29,799 bases of DNA, taken from NCBI GenBank assembly GCA_036351055.1, contig JAZBOH010000151.1, forward strand, positions 1 through 29,799, written 5' to 3'. This document shows positions 8,021 to 13,841 of this stretch, in pieces. The DNA comes from JABDPF01 sp036351055 (GTDB taxonomy: Bacteria; Pseudomonadota; Gammaproteobacteria; Xanthomonadales; SZUA-36). How positions within the stretch are numbered: the stretch's first letter is position 1; the number at the start of each line of letters is the position of its first letter. The translations under genes and the position numbers were made by a program. The notes beneath the pieces are model-generated. The model saw only the letters and a program-made list of their open reading frames with translations, did no database searches and was not told where the DNA came from.

Positions 8021-8629
8021 CTAAAAAACGATTCCGGCGATGCCCATGAACGCCAGTGACAACAAGCCCGTCGTGATAAACGTGATGCCCAGGCCCTGCA
8101 AGCCGTCAGGGATATCGCTGTACCTCATTTTCTCCCGCAGGCCGGCAAGCGCGATGATGGCCAGCGCCCAGCCGATGCCGGCGCCCATTCCATAGGCCAC
8201 GCTCTGCATAAAATTGTAGTCGCGCTGAACCATGAACAAAGAGGCGCCCAGGATGGCGCAGTTCACCGTGAGCAAAGGCAGAAAAATACCCAGCGTCTGG
8301 TACAGGGCGGGAAAGAACCGGTTCAGGATGATTTCCAGAATCTGGATCATCGCCGCGATCACGGCAATTTGGCTGAGCAGGCCGAGGAACGCGAAATCCA
8401 TGTCACCGAGCCCGGCCCATGCCAGTGCGCCCTGCTTCAGCAACAGGTTGAAGATCAGGTTGTTGACCGGAACGCTGATCGTCTCGACCACGATGACCGC
8501 CACACCGAGCCCAATGGTGGTCTTGACCTGCTTGGAAACCGCAAGAAACGTGCACATACCCAGGAAATAGGCCAGGGCCAGGTTTTCCATGAAAATGGAA
8601 CGGAAGAAGACGTCGAAGAACTCACTCAT
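8021..8629 (-). CDS. nqrE: Na+-NQR subunit E
   Basis: The 202-residue integral membrane protein has six predicted helices in the inverted-topology arrangement shared by NqrD/NqrE and RnfA/RnfE. C26 (FLGMCTFLAV) and C124 (TVNCAILGAS) correspond to the two Cys that, with those of NqrD, hold the intramembrane iron or 2Fe-2S site. The start codon overlaps the nqrD stop by 4 nt (ATGA). Confidence 0.97.
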   Translation of the reverse strand: MSEFFDVFFRSIFMENLALAYFLGMCTFLAVSKQVKTTIGLGVAVIVVETISVPVNNLIFNLLLKQGALAWAGLGDMDFAFLGLLSQIAVIAAMIQILEIILNRFFPALYQTLGIFLPLLTVNCAILGASLFMVQRDYNFMQSVAYGMGAGIGWALAIIALAGLREKMRYSDIPDGLQGLGITFITTGLLSLAFMGIAGIVF

Positions 8630-9285
8630 GGCCGCTTCTCCCTGTCTGGCAGGGGCATCGGTTTGAAGTCCGGCTGCTCATTCTGTTCCGGTTTCCAACT
8701 GCGAATGGCCCAGACCAGGAAACCAATGATGAAAAAGGCACTGGGCGCCAACAGGAAAAGGGCATTCTCCTGGAACCAGCCGCCCTCGTGGTAGAGCTTC
8801 AGCACCTGGTAGCCCATCAACTTTCCGCTACCGCCCAGCTCGCGGATAAAGGCGACAATGATCAGCACGAGGCTGTAGCCAAACCCGTTGCCGAGGGCAT
8901 CGAAAAAGCTGGTCTTGAGACCACTGCTCATCGCGCAAGCCTCGGCCCGCCCAAGCACGATGCAGTTGGTCACGATCAGCGCGATGTAGACGCTGAGCGT
9001 GCGGGCCGCATCCGGCATGTAGGCCTTGAGGAACTGGTCAATCACCGTTACCGCCGAGGCGATGATGGTTATCTGGACGATCAGGCGAACACTGGACGGC
9101 AAGTGGTGGCGAACCAGGCTGATGGCCAGGTTGGAGATCACCAGTACCGTCGTAAGCGCCACGCTCATGATCAGCGAGGAGGTCAGCGAATTCGTGATGG
9201 CCAGCGCCGAACAGATGCCCAGCACGTGCAAGGTCACCGGGTTCTTGTCGATCAGGGGTTCGGTCACAGTCTGCTTGTATGACAT
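8626..9285 (-). CDS. nqrD: Na+-NQR subunit D
   Basis: The 219-residue protein has six predicted membrane helices and is the structural partner of NqrE. C25 (VLGICSALAI) and C108 (VTNCIVLGRAEA) are the expected ligands of the shared intramembrane iron site. The short charged tail after the last helix is variable in the family. Its start shares one base with the nqrC stop (TGATG), so translation is likely coupled. Confidence 0.97.
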   Translation of the reverse strand: MSYKQTVTEPLIDKNPVTLHVLGICSALAITNSLTSSLIMSVALTTVLVISNLAISLVRHHLPSSVRLIVQITIIASAVTVIDQFLKAYMPDAARTLSVYIALIVTNCIVLGRAEACAMSSGLKTSFFDALGNGFGYSLVLIIVAFIRELGGSGKLMGYQVLKLYHEGGWFQENALFLLAPSAFFIIGFLVWAIRSWKPEQNEQPDFKPMPLPDREKRP

Positions 9286-10094
9286 CAGGATTCACCCTCC
9301 CTGCGCTGCGGCGGGTTCGCTTTCATATGCTCGAGAAAACCCTGGTAGCCATGGGGTCCGAACCAGTAGCGCACGACCCCGGTCACCGCGTTGCCGGTTA
9401 CCGTGGCGCCGGTCAGCCCATCCACCTCGTACGGCGCGCTGACCGAGCCGGCGACGACTTCGCTCTCACTGACCTGGAACCTGGGCGAACCCTGGTCGTC
9501 GTAGACCTGCTTACCGCGCCACTGCTCGAGCCAGTGCTCATGCGTGATCTGATCACCAAGCCCCGGCGTCTCGTTCTGTTCGTAAAAAGACATGCCGGCA
9601 ATGGTGGTGAAATCGGCTTCAAGGGCAATATAGCCATACAACATGGACCACATGCCCGCCCCGCGGACCGGGAGGATGACGCGGTCCAGGCCTTCATCGT
9701 TCCACACCATGTAAACAGGAGCGTAGCGACTGCGGCGGCCAATGCTGGCCAGGTCCTCGTCCGGGGGTACCTGAGTCCCCAGCTCCAGGTTGTTGACGGC
9801 CCGGCGCATGTCAAAGGTATTCGGGTCGATCGATTCATCGAACCGCCCTTCATCGATGTTGACCAGTCGTGTATCGAGGCTCTTGAACAGGCCCAGCATT
9901 TCGTCGTCTTCCGGCAGTTCATCTGCGCCAAGCAGGCCGGTCAGCACCATGATGTTGCGACTGCGGTCAAGCAGTTGGTTATTGAGCTGGATCGGACGCA
10001 GCACCACGACGGCGGCGGACACCAGCGAGGAGCAAACCAGTGCCGTCAGCAGCACCACCAGTATGGCCTTCCGGGGAGAGTCGTTACCCATCAT
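9285..10094 (-). CDS. nqrC: Na+-NQR subunit C
   Basis: The 269-residue protein has one N-terminal membrane helix (about 10-32) and a periplasmic FMN-binding domain. The covalent flavin attachment motif is canonical: D225-G-L-T-G-A-T231-V-T, with T231 as the expected phosphoester-linked residue modified by ApbE. FMN in NqrC relays electrons toward NqrB. The gene overlaps nqrB by 11 bp. The protein may begin at the first or second of two adjacent Met codons. Confidence 0.97.
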   Translation of the reverse strand: MMGNDSPRKAILVVLLTALVCSSLVSAAVVVLRPIQLNNQLLDRSRNIMVLTGLLGADELPEDDEMLGLFKSLDTRLVNIDEGRFDESIDPNTFDMRRAVNNLELGTQVPPDEDLASIGRRSRYAPVYMVWNDEGLDRVILPVRGAGMWSMLYGYIALEADFTTIAGMSFYEQNETPGLGDQITHEHWLEQWRGKQVYDDQGSPRFQVSESEVVAGSVSAPYEVDGLTGATVTGNAVTGVVRYWFGPHGYQGFLEHMKANPPQRREGES

Positions 10095-11259
10095 GGCCCG
10101 CCTCCTGCAGTCTCAACCTGCGCTTGCGGATGTTCAGCTCCGTCACCACGTAGTCAATCATGGGTGAAAACATGCTGGCCAGCAGGATGGCGAATAACAC
10201 GCCCTCGTAGTGAGACGGGTTACCGATCCGGATCAGCACGGTCAGACCGCCCACCAGGATGCCGAATCCCCAGCGGCCCGGGTCGGTCATCGGACCGGCG
10301 ACCGGATCGGTCGCCAGAAAGACCGTTCCAAAAAAGAAGCCCCCCAGGATCATCTGCCAATGCCAGGGCAGGGAGAACAGTTCGTGCTCAGGCGCGATCG
10401 CGTTGCTGACCAGGGAAACCGCGATCAGGCCGATCAGGGAGCCGAGGATGATCCGCCACGAAGCCATGCCGGACCAAATCAGGAAAATGGCCCCAATCAG
10501 TGCGCCGAAGGTCGAAACCGAACCCATCGATCCAGGCCGGTCGCCAAAGAACAGGTGCCAGTAACTGTAATCAACCGCAGACACCACCTTCAGCCCGCCC
10601 TCGTCCGTGATCAGTTCCAGCACGGTTGGCTGGTCGTAACCGACCACCGGCACCCAGGCGCCCTCGGAAAACAGCATGGCGGGGTAGGAAAATGCCAGGA
10701 AAGTCAGTCCCAGCAAGGCCGGGTTGACCAGGTAACGGCCTGAGCCGCCATAGATCAGCTTGCCCACGACCATGCCGAAACTCATGCCCAGTGCAACCTG
10801 GTACATCGAGACGGTGGCCGGCAGGATCATCGCCAGGAACCAGGCAGTAACCAACAGGCCTTCGTCGATTGGCCTCTTGCGATAACGGGCAAAAACCACT
10901 TCCCAGAACGCTCCGACGGCCAGCGCCATCAAAAAGATTGGCATGAAGAACAAAAAGCCCTGAACCAGGCAGGCGCCAACATCGAAGGCGTTGAAACCGA
11001 TTCCCGACCACTCGAGGAACGCGGCGCGCCAGCCCGGTATCTGCTGCAGCTTCAGGTCGGCGACGGCCAGGTTGGTTTGGTGGCCCAGGCTCCACATGCC
11101 AATCAACAGTGATGGCAGGCTCGCGATGACGAAATAGTTCCACATTCGCTGCACATTATTGGCGTCGCGAATATGTGGGGCGGACCGCGTCACCGTGTTC
11201 GATGACCAGATGAAGCGATCGATCAGCGTCAGGAATGACTGCGTAAGGTCTTTCATCAT
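10084..11259 (-). CDS. nqrB: Na+-NQR subunit B, with a degenerate flavinylation motif
   Basis: The 391-residue membrane protein has the family hallmarks GTGR/GGSGRYLVNPALLG (about 171-184), FFGDRPGSMGSVSTFG and GGFFFGTVFLATDPVAGP. NqrB carries the Na+ channel, riboflavin and a covalent FMN. In Vibrio the FMN Thr lies in DGFSGAT. The aligned stretch here is V206-G-Y-D-Q-P-T212. The Thr is retained but the Asp, Ser and Gly-Ala of the motif are gone, while the flanking residues (AWVPV before, VLELI after) align well. Either FMN is attached in an altered context, or it is held non-covalently or lost. The start overlaps nqrA by 4 nt. Confidence 0.95.
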   Translation of the reverse strand: MMKDLTQSFLTLIDRFIWSSNTVTRSAPHIRDANNVQRMWNYFVIASLPSLLIGMWSLGHQTNLAVADLKLQQIPGWRAAFLEWSGIGFNAFDVGACLVQGFLFFMPIFLMALAVGAFWEVVFARYRKRPIDEGLLVTAWFLAMILPATVSMYQVALGMSFGMVVGKLIYGGSGRYLVNPALLGLTFLAFSYPAMLFSEGAWVPVVGYDQPTVLELITDEGGLKVVSAVDYSYWHLFFGDRPGSMGSVSTFGALIGAIFLIWSGMASWRIILGSLIGLIAVSLVSNAIAPEHELFSLPWHWQMILGGFFFGTVFLATDPVAGPMTDPGRWGFGILVGGLTVLIRIGNPSHYEGVLFAILLASMFSPMIDYVVTELNIRKRRLRLQEAGHDG

Positions 11260-12617
11260 CCCTCCTTCTCAATCTGCGCCAGGTTGATTCGCAAAGCAGT
11301 GCCGTAATCGTTCTTCGCCGGGCAGACAAAAGAGCACAACGCCAGGTCCTCTTCGTCCAGTTCCAGGCAACCCAGGGCCTGTGCCTGGTCGGTGTCCCTG
11401 ACCAGCAGGGCCCGGAACAAGGGAGAAGGCAGAATATCCAGGGGTAAGACTTTCTCAAACGCGCGCGTGGGAATCATGCCCGTGTAACGCCCGTTCTGTG
11501 CGGTTGTTATATTGAAACGGCGTCGATGACCCAGTTGCCGCAAAAAAGTGCGGGCCGCACTGTAGCGCCATGGAAAGATGCCGGTCCAACCGAAAAAATG
11601 CCTGTCGCCGCCTTCCGGTATCATGCAGACCTGCTCGTGGTAGCGTCCCAGGAATTCCAGTCCGCGCACGACCATTCGTCCGCCAAGAACCGACCCGGAA
11701 ATCGTGCGGAAACCCTTGCAGTCTTCGCTGCACAAACCCGTCAGGTCTTCAATCGAAGCACCCATACGGGTCCGCACGAGACGCGGCCGGGACATGCAGG
11801 AACCGCCCAGAGAAACAACCCGCGAGAAATCCAAGATACCTTGCGAGAACAGTTTGCCAATGGCAATGACATCCTGGTAGGCAATATGCCATACGGCGCG
11901 TTCGGCGCCGACCGGGTCAAGATGATGAATATGCGTGCCGGGCAAGCCCGCGGGGTGTGGCCCGGAAAACTCAACGTGTTTTATGCCATCAGACCCGGGG
12001 ATGTCGATGTCCCAGCCAGCCGCCGTACACAGAAAGACCGGCCCGGTTGTCAGCACCTTGAGCACCTCGAGTCCCGCCGCAAACACTTCTGCCTGTTCCT
12101 GGATGATCACGCGCGGATCTGCGGCAAGCGGCCGGGTATCGATTGCGGTCACGAAAATTGAGCGCGGCGCGGAACTGGGGCTCGGTACGTGACTGAAGGG
12201 TCTTTGCCGGAAAGCGGTCCACAATCCAGACTCCCGCAACCGCTCGGCTACCTCTTCGTGCCCGAGGCGATGCAGCCTGTTCTTGCTCATGGCGTCGTAG
12301 CGCTTTACGCTCGCTTGCTGGTCCTCCAGGCGGATCACGACCGAGTGCAGCACGCGGCGGGGACCACGATGAATTTTCACCACTTCGCCCGTTCCGGGTG
12401 CGCAGTAACTCGTGTCGGGGTGATGCTTGTCAATGAACAAGGGCTGGCCAATTTCCACGCGATCACCCTCGGCCACCAGCATACGGGGTTTGAGCCCGAC
12501 GTAATCGGGGCCGCAAAGCGCAACATGGCCGATCTGCGGACCGTCATGAATGGACTGTGATGGCCGGCCTGAAACCGGGATATTCAGACCTTGCTTGATC
12601 TTGATGGTCAGACTCAC
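11256..12617 (-). CDS. nqrA: Na+-NQR subunit A
   Basis: The 453-residue peripheral subunit is related to RnfC. It starts with IKIKQGLNIPVSGRPSQ, then GHVALCGPDYVGLKPRMLV, the family GEVVKIHRGPRRVLHSVVI barrel-sandwich segment, DIPGSDGIKHVEFSGPHPAGLPGTHIHHLDPV, and a C-terminal region with the nqrA-type CLELDEEDLALCSFVCPAKNDYG. NqrA lies on the cytoplasmic face and takes part in quinone binding. Full length. It starts 3 nt after the stop codon of the cytochrome gene, so the two are almost certainly one transcript. Confidence 0.97.
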   Translation of the reverse strand: MSLTIKIKQGLNIPVSGRPSQSIHDGPQIGHVALCGPDYVGLKPRMLVAEGDRVEIGQPLFIDKHHPDTSYCAPGTGEVVKIHRGPRRVLHSVVIRLEDQQASVKRYDAMSKNRLHRLGHEEVAERLRESGLWTAFRQRPFSHVPSPSSAPRSIFVTAIDTRPLAADPRVIIQEQAEVFAAGLEVLKVLTTGPVFLCTAAGWDIDIPGSDGIKHVEFSGPHPAGLPGTHIHHLDPVGAERAVWHIAYQDVIAIGKLFSQGILDFSRVVSLGGSCMSRPRLVRTRMGASIEDLTGLCSEDCKGFRTISGSVLGGRMVVRGLEFLGRYHEQVCMIPEGGDRHFFGWTGIFPWRYSAARTFLRQLGHRRRFNITTAQNGRYTGMIPTRAFEKVLPLDILPSPLFRALLVRDTDQAQALGCLELDEEDLALCSFVCPAKNDYGTALRINLAQIEKEG

Positions 12618-12620
12618 TGC

Positions 12621-13265
12621 TTATCCCCCGCTCTTTTCGGGTTTTGGCGCCCGATGAACGCGATGGCAGCCAGCGCAACCCATCCTGCTGAAGTCCGGAA
12701 CTTTCTTGCCAACCTTCCGGTGACCCTCTTTCTGTTTCATGTGGCAGCTGAAACAGATTTCTGCCTGCTGGCGGCGGTTCAGTACCGGGTCGGCTTGCGC
12801 GTGCGACTGGTGACAGGTGGAGCAATTGACGATCCACTTGTCATGCAGCACCCCGTCCCATTCCACGGCGCTGGCCGCTTCCCCCCCAACGCCGTGACAA
12901 TCCAGGCAAAGGCCGACCTGCTCATCCCGCGGGGCGGATGCAGGCCCGTAACCAAACACGGTCAATGGAGGGTAGCCTTTGCCACCGTGTGCTCTTGAAA
13001 CATGGATACTGCCCGGTCCATGACAGGACTCACAACCCTGTTTCGAGGCCGGTGTGCCGGCGACCTCGGAGTTTCCGTGGACGTTTTCCGACATCGCACG
13101 CATGTTGGCACCTGAGTGACACACAAGGCAGTCCTCCTCCCCGCCCTCGGTATAGGAAGGCATGCGATGCACCAGCAAGTCATTGACCCATGCCTGTGCG
13201 TGTACGTTGCTGGCAAACGCCAGCCACAACAGAAGCAGGGCAGCACTACGTTTTAATGGAACCAT
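12621..13265 (-). CDS. Periplasmic hexaheme c-type cytochrome (DmsE/MtrA-like), first gene of the nqr operon
   Basis: The 214-residue protein has a signal peptide (about 1-23, ending SNVHA). It has six CXXCH heme-attachment motifs, with cysteines beginning at C46, C78, C120, C148, C171 and C197 (CLVCH, CESCH, CLDCH, CSTCH, CFSCH, CAGCH). Motif spacing and phrases such as ENVHGN, CESCHGPGSIH and CSTCHQSHAQ resemble the periplasmic DmsE/MtrA multiheme family. Those proteins usually carry ten hemes, so this is a shorter relative. It probably shuttles electrons in the periplasm. No outer-membrane porin or terminal reductase gene is beside it; nqrA follows after 3 nt. The ATG at 13265 gives a normal signal peptide; a TTG at 13271 would add two residues. 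Confidence 0.9.
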   Translation of the reverse strand: MVPLKRSAALLLLWLAFASNVHAQAWVNDLLVHRMPSYTEGGEEDCLVCHSGANMRAMSENVHGNSEVAGTPASKQGCESCHGPGSIHVSRAHGGKGYPPLTVFGYGPASAPRDEQVGLCLDCHGVGGEAASAVEWDGVLHDKWIVNCSTCHQSHAQADPVLNRRQQAEICFSCHMKQKEGHRKVGKKVPDFSRMGCAGCHRVHRAPKPEKSGG

Positions 13266-13277
13266 TAACAACCCTTT

Positions 13278-13300
13278 TTCCCGGGTCGAGCACCCGGGAA
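13278..13300. promoter_or_regulatory. Hairpin in the 5' leader of the cytochrome-nqr transcript
   Basis: A perfect 9-bp inverted repeat (ttcccgggt / acccgggaa) with a 5-nt loop lies 12 nt upstream of the cytochrome start codon. In the mRNA it would form a stable stem close to the ribosome site, and could affect message stability or translation, or be an operator in DNA. There is no T-run after it toward nqr, so it is not an intrinsic terminator for that direction. Confidence 0.5.
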
Positions 13301-13355
13301 TTCTCTCTCTACGGCACGACCACGAAACACACTTGATCTTCGGTGGCCTGAAGTA

Positions 13356-13398
13356 AGTCTACAATTTTTCTAATTTAGAAAACATTGATCAAGGTCAC
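13356..13398 (-). promoter_or_regulatory. Candidate FNR/DNR-type promoter for the cytochrome-nqr operon
   Basis: The sequence ttgat-caag-gtcac (13385-13398) matches the CRP/FNR-family consensus TTGAT-N4-RTCAA at eight or nine of ten half-site positions, closest to the DNR/NNR version. On the minus strand a -10-like hexamer TAGACT lies at 13361-13356, which puts the start near 13349. The site centre (13391.5) then falls at about -41.5 to -42, the class II activator position. Activation by low oxygen or nitric oxide is inference. No fnr/dnr gene is in the window. Confidence 0.45.
13366..13382. promoter_or_regulatory. 17-bp perfect AT-rich palindrome
   Basis: TTTTCTAA-T-TTAGAAAA is a perfect 8-bp inverted repeat around one base. 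It lies between the FNR-like site and the presumed -10 box of the cytochrome-nqr promoter. A copy of one arm (atttttctaa) recurs at 13442-13451. The location over the promoter suggests an operator, perhaps for a repressor; the protein is unknown. Confidence 0.4.
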
Positions 13399-13536
13399 AA
13401 ATTGACCCGATCCTGACGCGCATAACTTATTATATTTTAAGATTTTTCTAAGCTTCTACTAAGGTTGGAGAATCGCTCAACCACAGGTTCGCAGACAGGA
13501 CCAGCCCCGGGCCTGTAATGAAGGCGGGCTATCAGC

Positions 13537-13559
13537 CGGCCGCCAGCCAAAGGCGGCCG
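13537..13559. other. GC-rich hairpin upstream of the leu leader
   Basis: An 8-bp stem (cggccgcc / ggcggccg) with a 7-nt loop precedes the predicted leu promoter by about 20 nt. There is no T-run, so it is not a clear terminator. No function can be assigned. Confidence 0.35.
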
Positions 13560-13577
13560 CTGCCCCGCAGAAAACGG

Positions 13578-13606
13578 TTGACAGGCTTTGGGGCCTGTGT
13601 TTTTAT
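13578..13606 (+). promoter_or_regulatory. Candidate sigma-70 promoter for the leu operon
   Basis: A perfect -35 box TTGACA (13578-13583) is followed, after exactly 17 nt, by TTTTAT (13601-13606; four of six matches to TATAAT). The start point would be near 13613. The spacer also contains an inverted repeat, acaggc (13581-13586) / gcctgt (13593-13598), followed by a T-run, which could instead be a weak terminator or an operator. Confidence 0.4.
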
Positions 13607-13614
13607 CCGGCCTT

Positions 13615-13761
13615 ATGTACGCGCGCGCAGCCACAAAGGTATTACCGGCACACGGTTTTCAGGGTGTGCGGGCACTGCGCGCGTCGAACCTCCTGCTGGA
13701 CCTGCTCACGGGCGCTTCAATCGCGCTTCTTATCCTTATATACGGAGCGGGTTCGGGCTGA
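13615..13761 (+). CDS. leuL: Leu/Ile-rich leader peptide of the leu operon
   Basis: An open frame of 48 codons ends at TGA 13759-13761. Its last third is packed with control codons: Leu codons at 13675, 13690, 13693, 13696, 13702, 13705, 13726, 13729 and 13735, and Ile codons at 13720, 13732 and 13738 (NLLLDLL...IALLILI). It lies 24 nt before an intrinsic terminator that precedes leuA. This is the layout of a ribosome-mediated attenuator. The exact start is uncertain: the ATG at 13615 is almost at the predicted transcription start and has no ribosome site, and a GTG at 13666 is also possible. The control region is the same in either case. Confidence 0.65.
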   Translation: MYARAATKVLPAHGFQGVRALRASNLLLDLLTGASIALLILIYGAGSG

Positions 13762-13784
13762 GGTAAAAAAACCAGATAGCCATG

Positions 13785-13817
13785 AAAACCCGCAACAAGG
13801 ATTGCGGGTTTTTTTTT
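13785..13817 (+). terminator. leu operon attenuator terminator
   Basis: A perfect 11-bp stem (aaaacccgcaa 13785-13795 / ttgcgggtttt 13802-13812) with a 6-nt loop ends in a run of nine T (13809-13817). It sits between the leader stop codon and the leuA start. A competing antiterminator is visible: gcgggtt (13747-13753) is complementary to aacccgc (13787-13793) in the left arm. The same strand can also pair upstream, ggttcg (13750-13755) with cgaacc (13685-13690), giving the usual 1:2, 2:3 and 3:4 alternatives. Stalling at the Leu/Ile codons would free 13747-13753 and prevent termination. Confidence 0.8.
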
Positions 13818-13841
13818 GGCGACCATCAAGGAGCTACAAGC

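Noticed and set aside
9279..10409. Plus-strand open frame opposite nqrC and nqrB (376 codons)
   Set aside because: Shadow of two well-supported NQR genes.
6788..12617. Reading the operon as Rnf instead of NQR
   Set aside because: NqrA and an NADH-binding NqrF with ferredoxin and FAD domains are present, while the RnfB-type multi-cluster ferredoxin subunit is absent.
13581..13604. acaggc...gcctgt plus T-run as a firm terminator
   Set aside because: Short stem overlapping a good TTGACA promoter; kept only as an alternative reading.
13782..13841. Upstream in-frame ATG of leuA at 13782
   Set aside because: It would put the attenuator terminator inside the coding region and has no ribosome site; the ATG at 13842 has aaggag and matches the family N-terminus.
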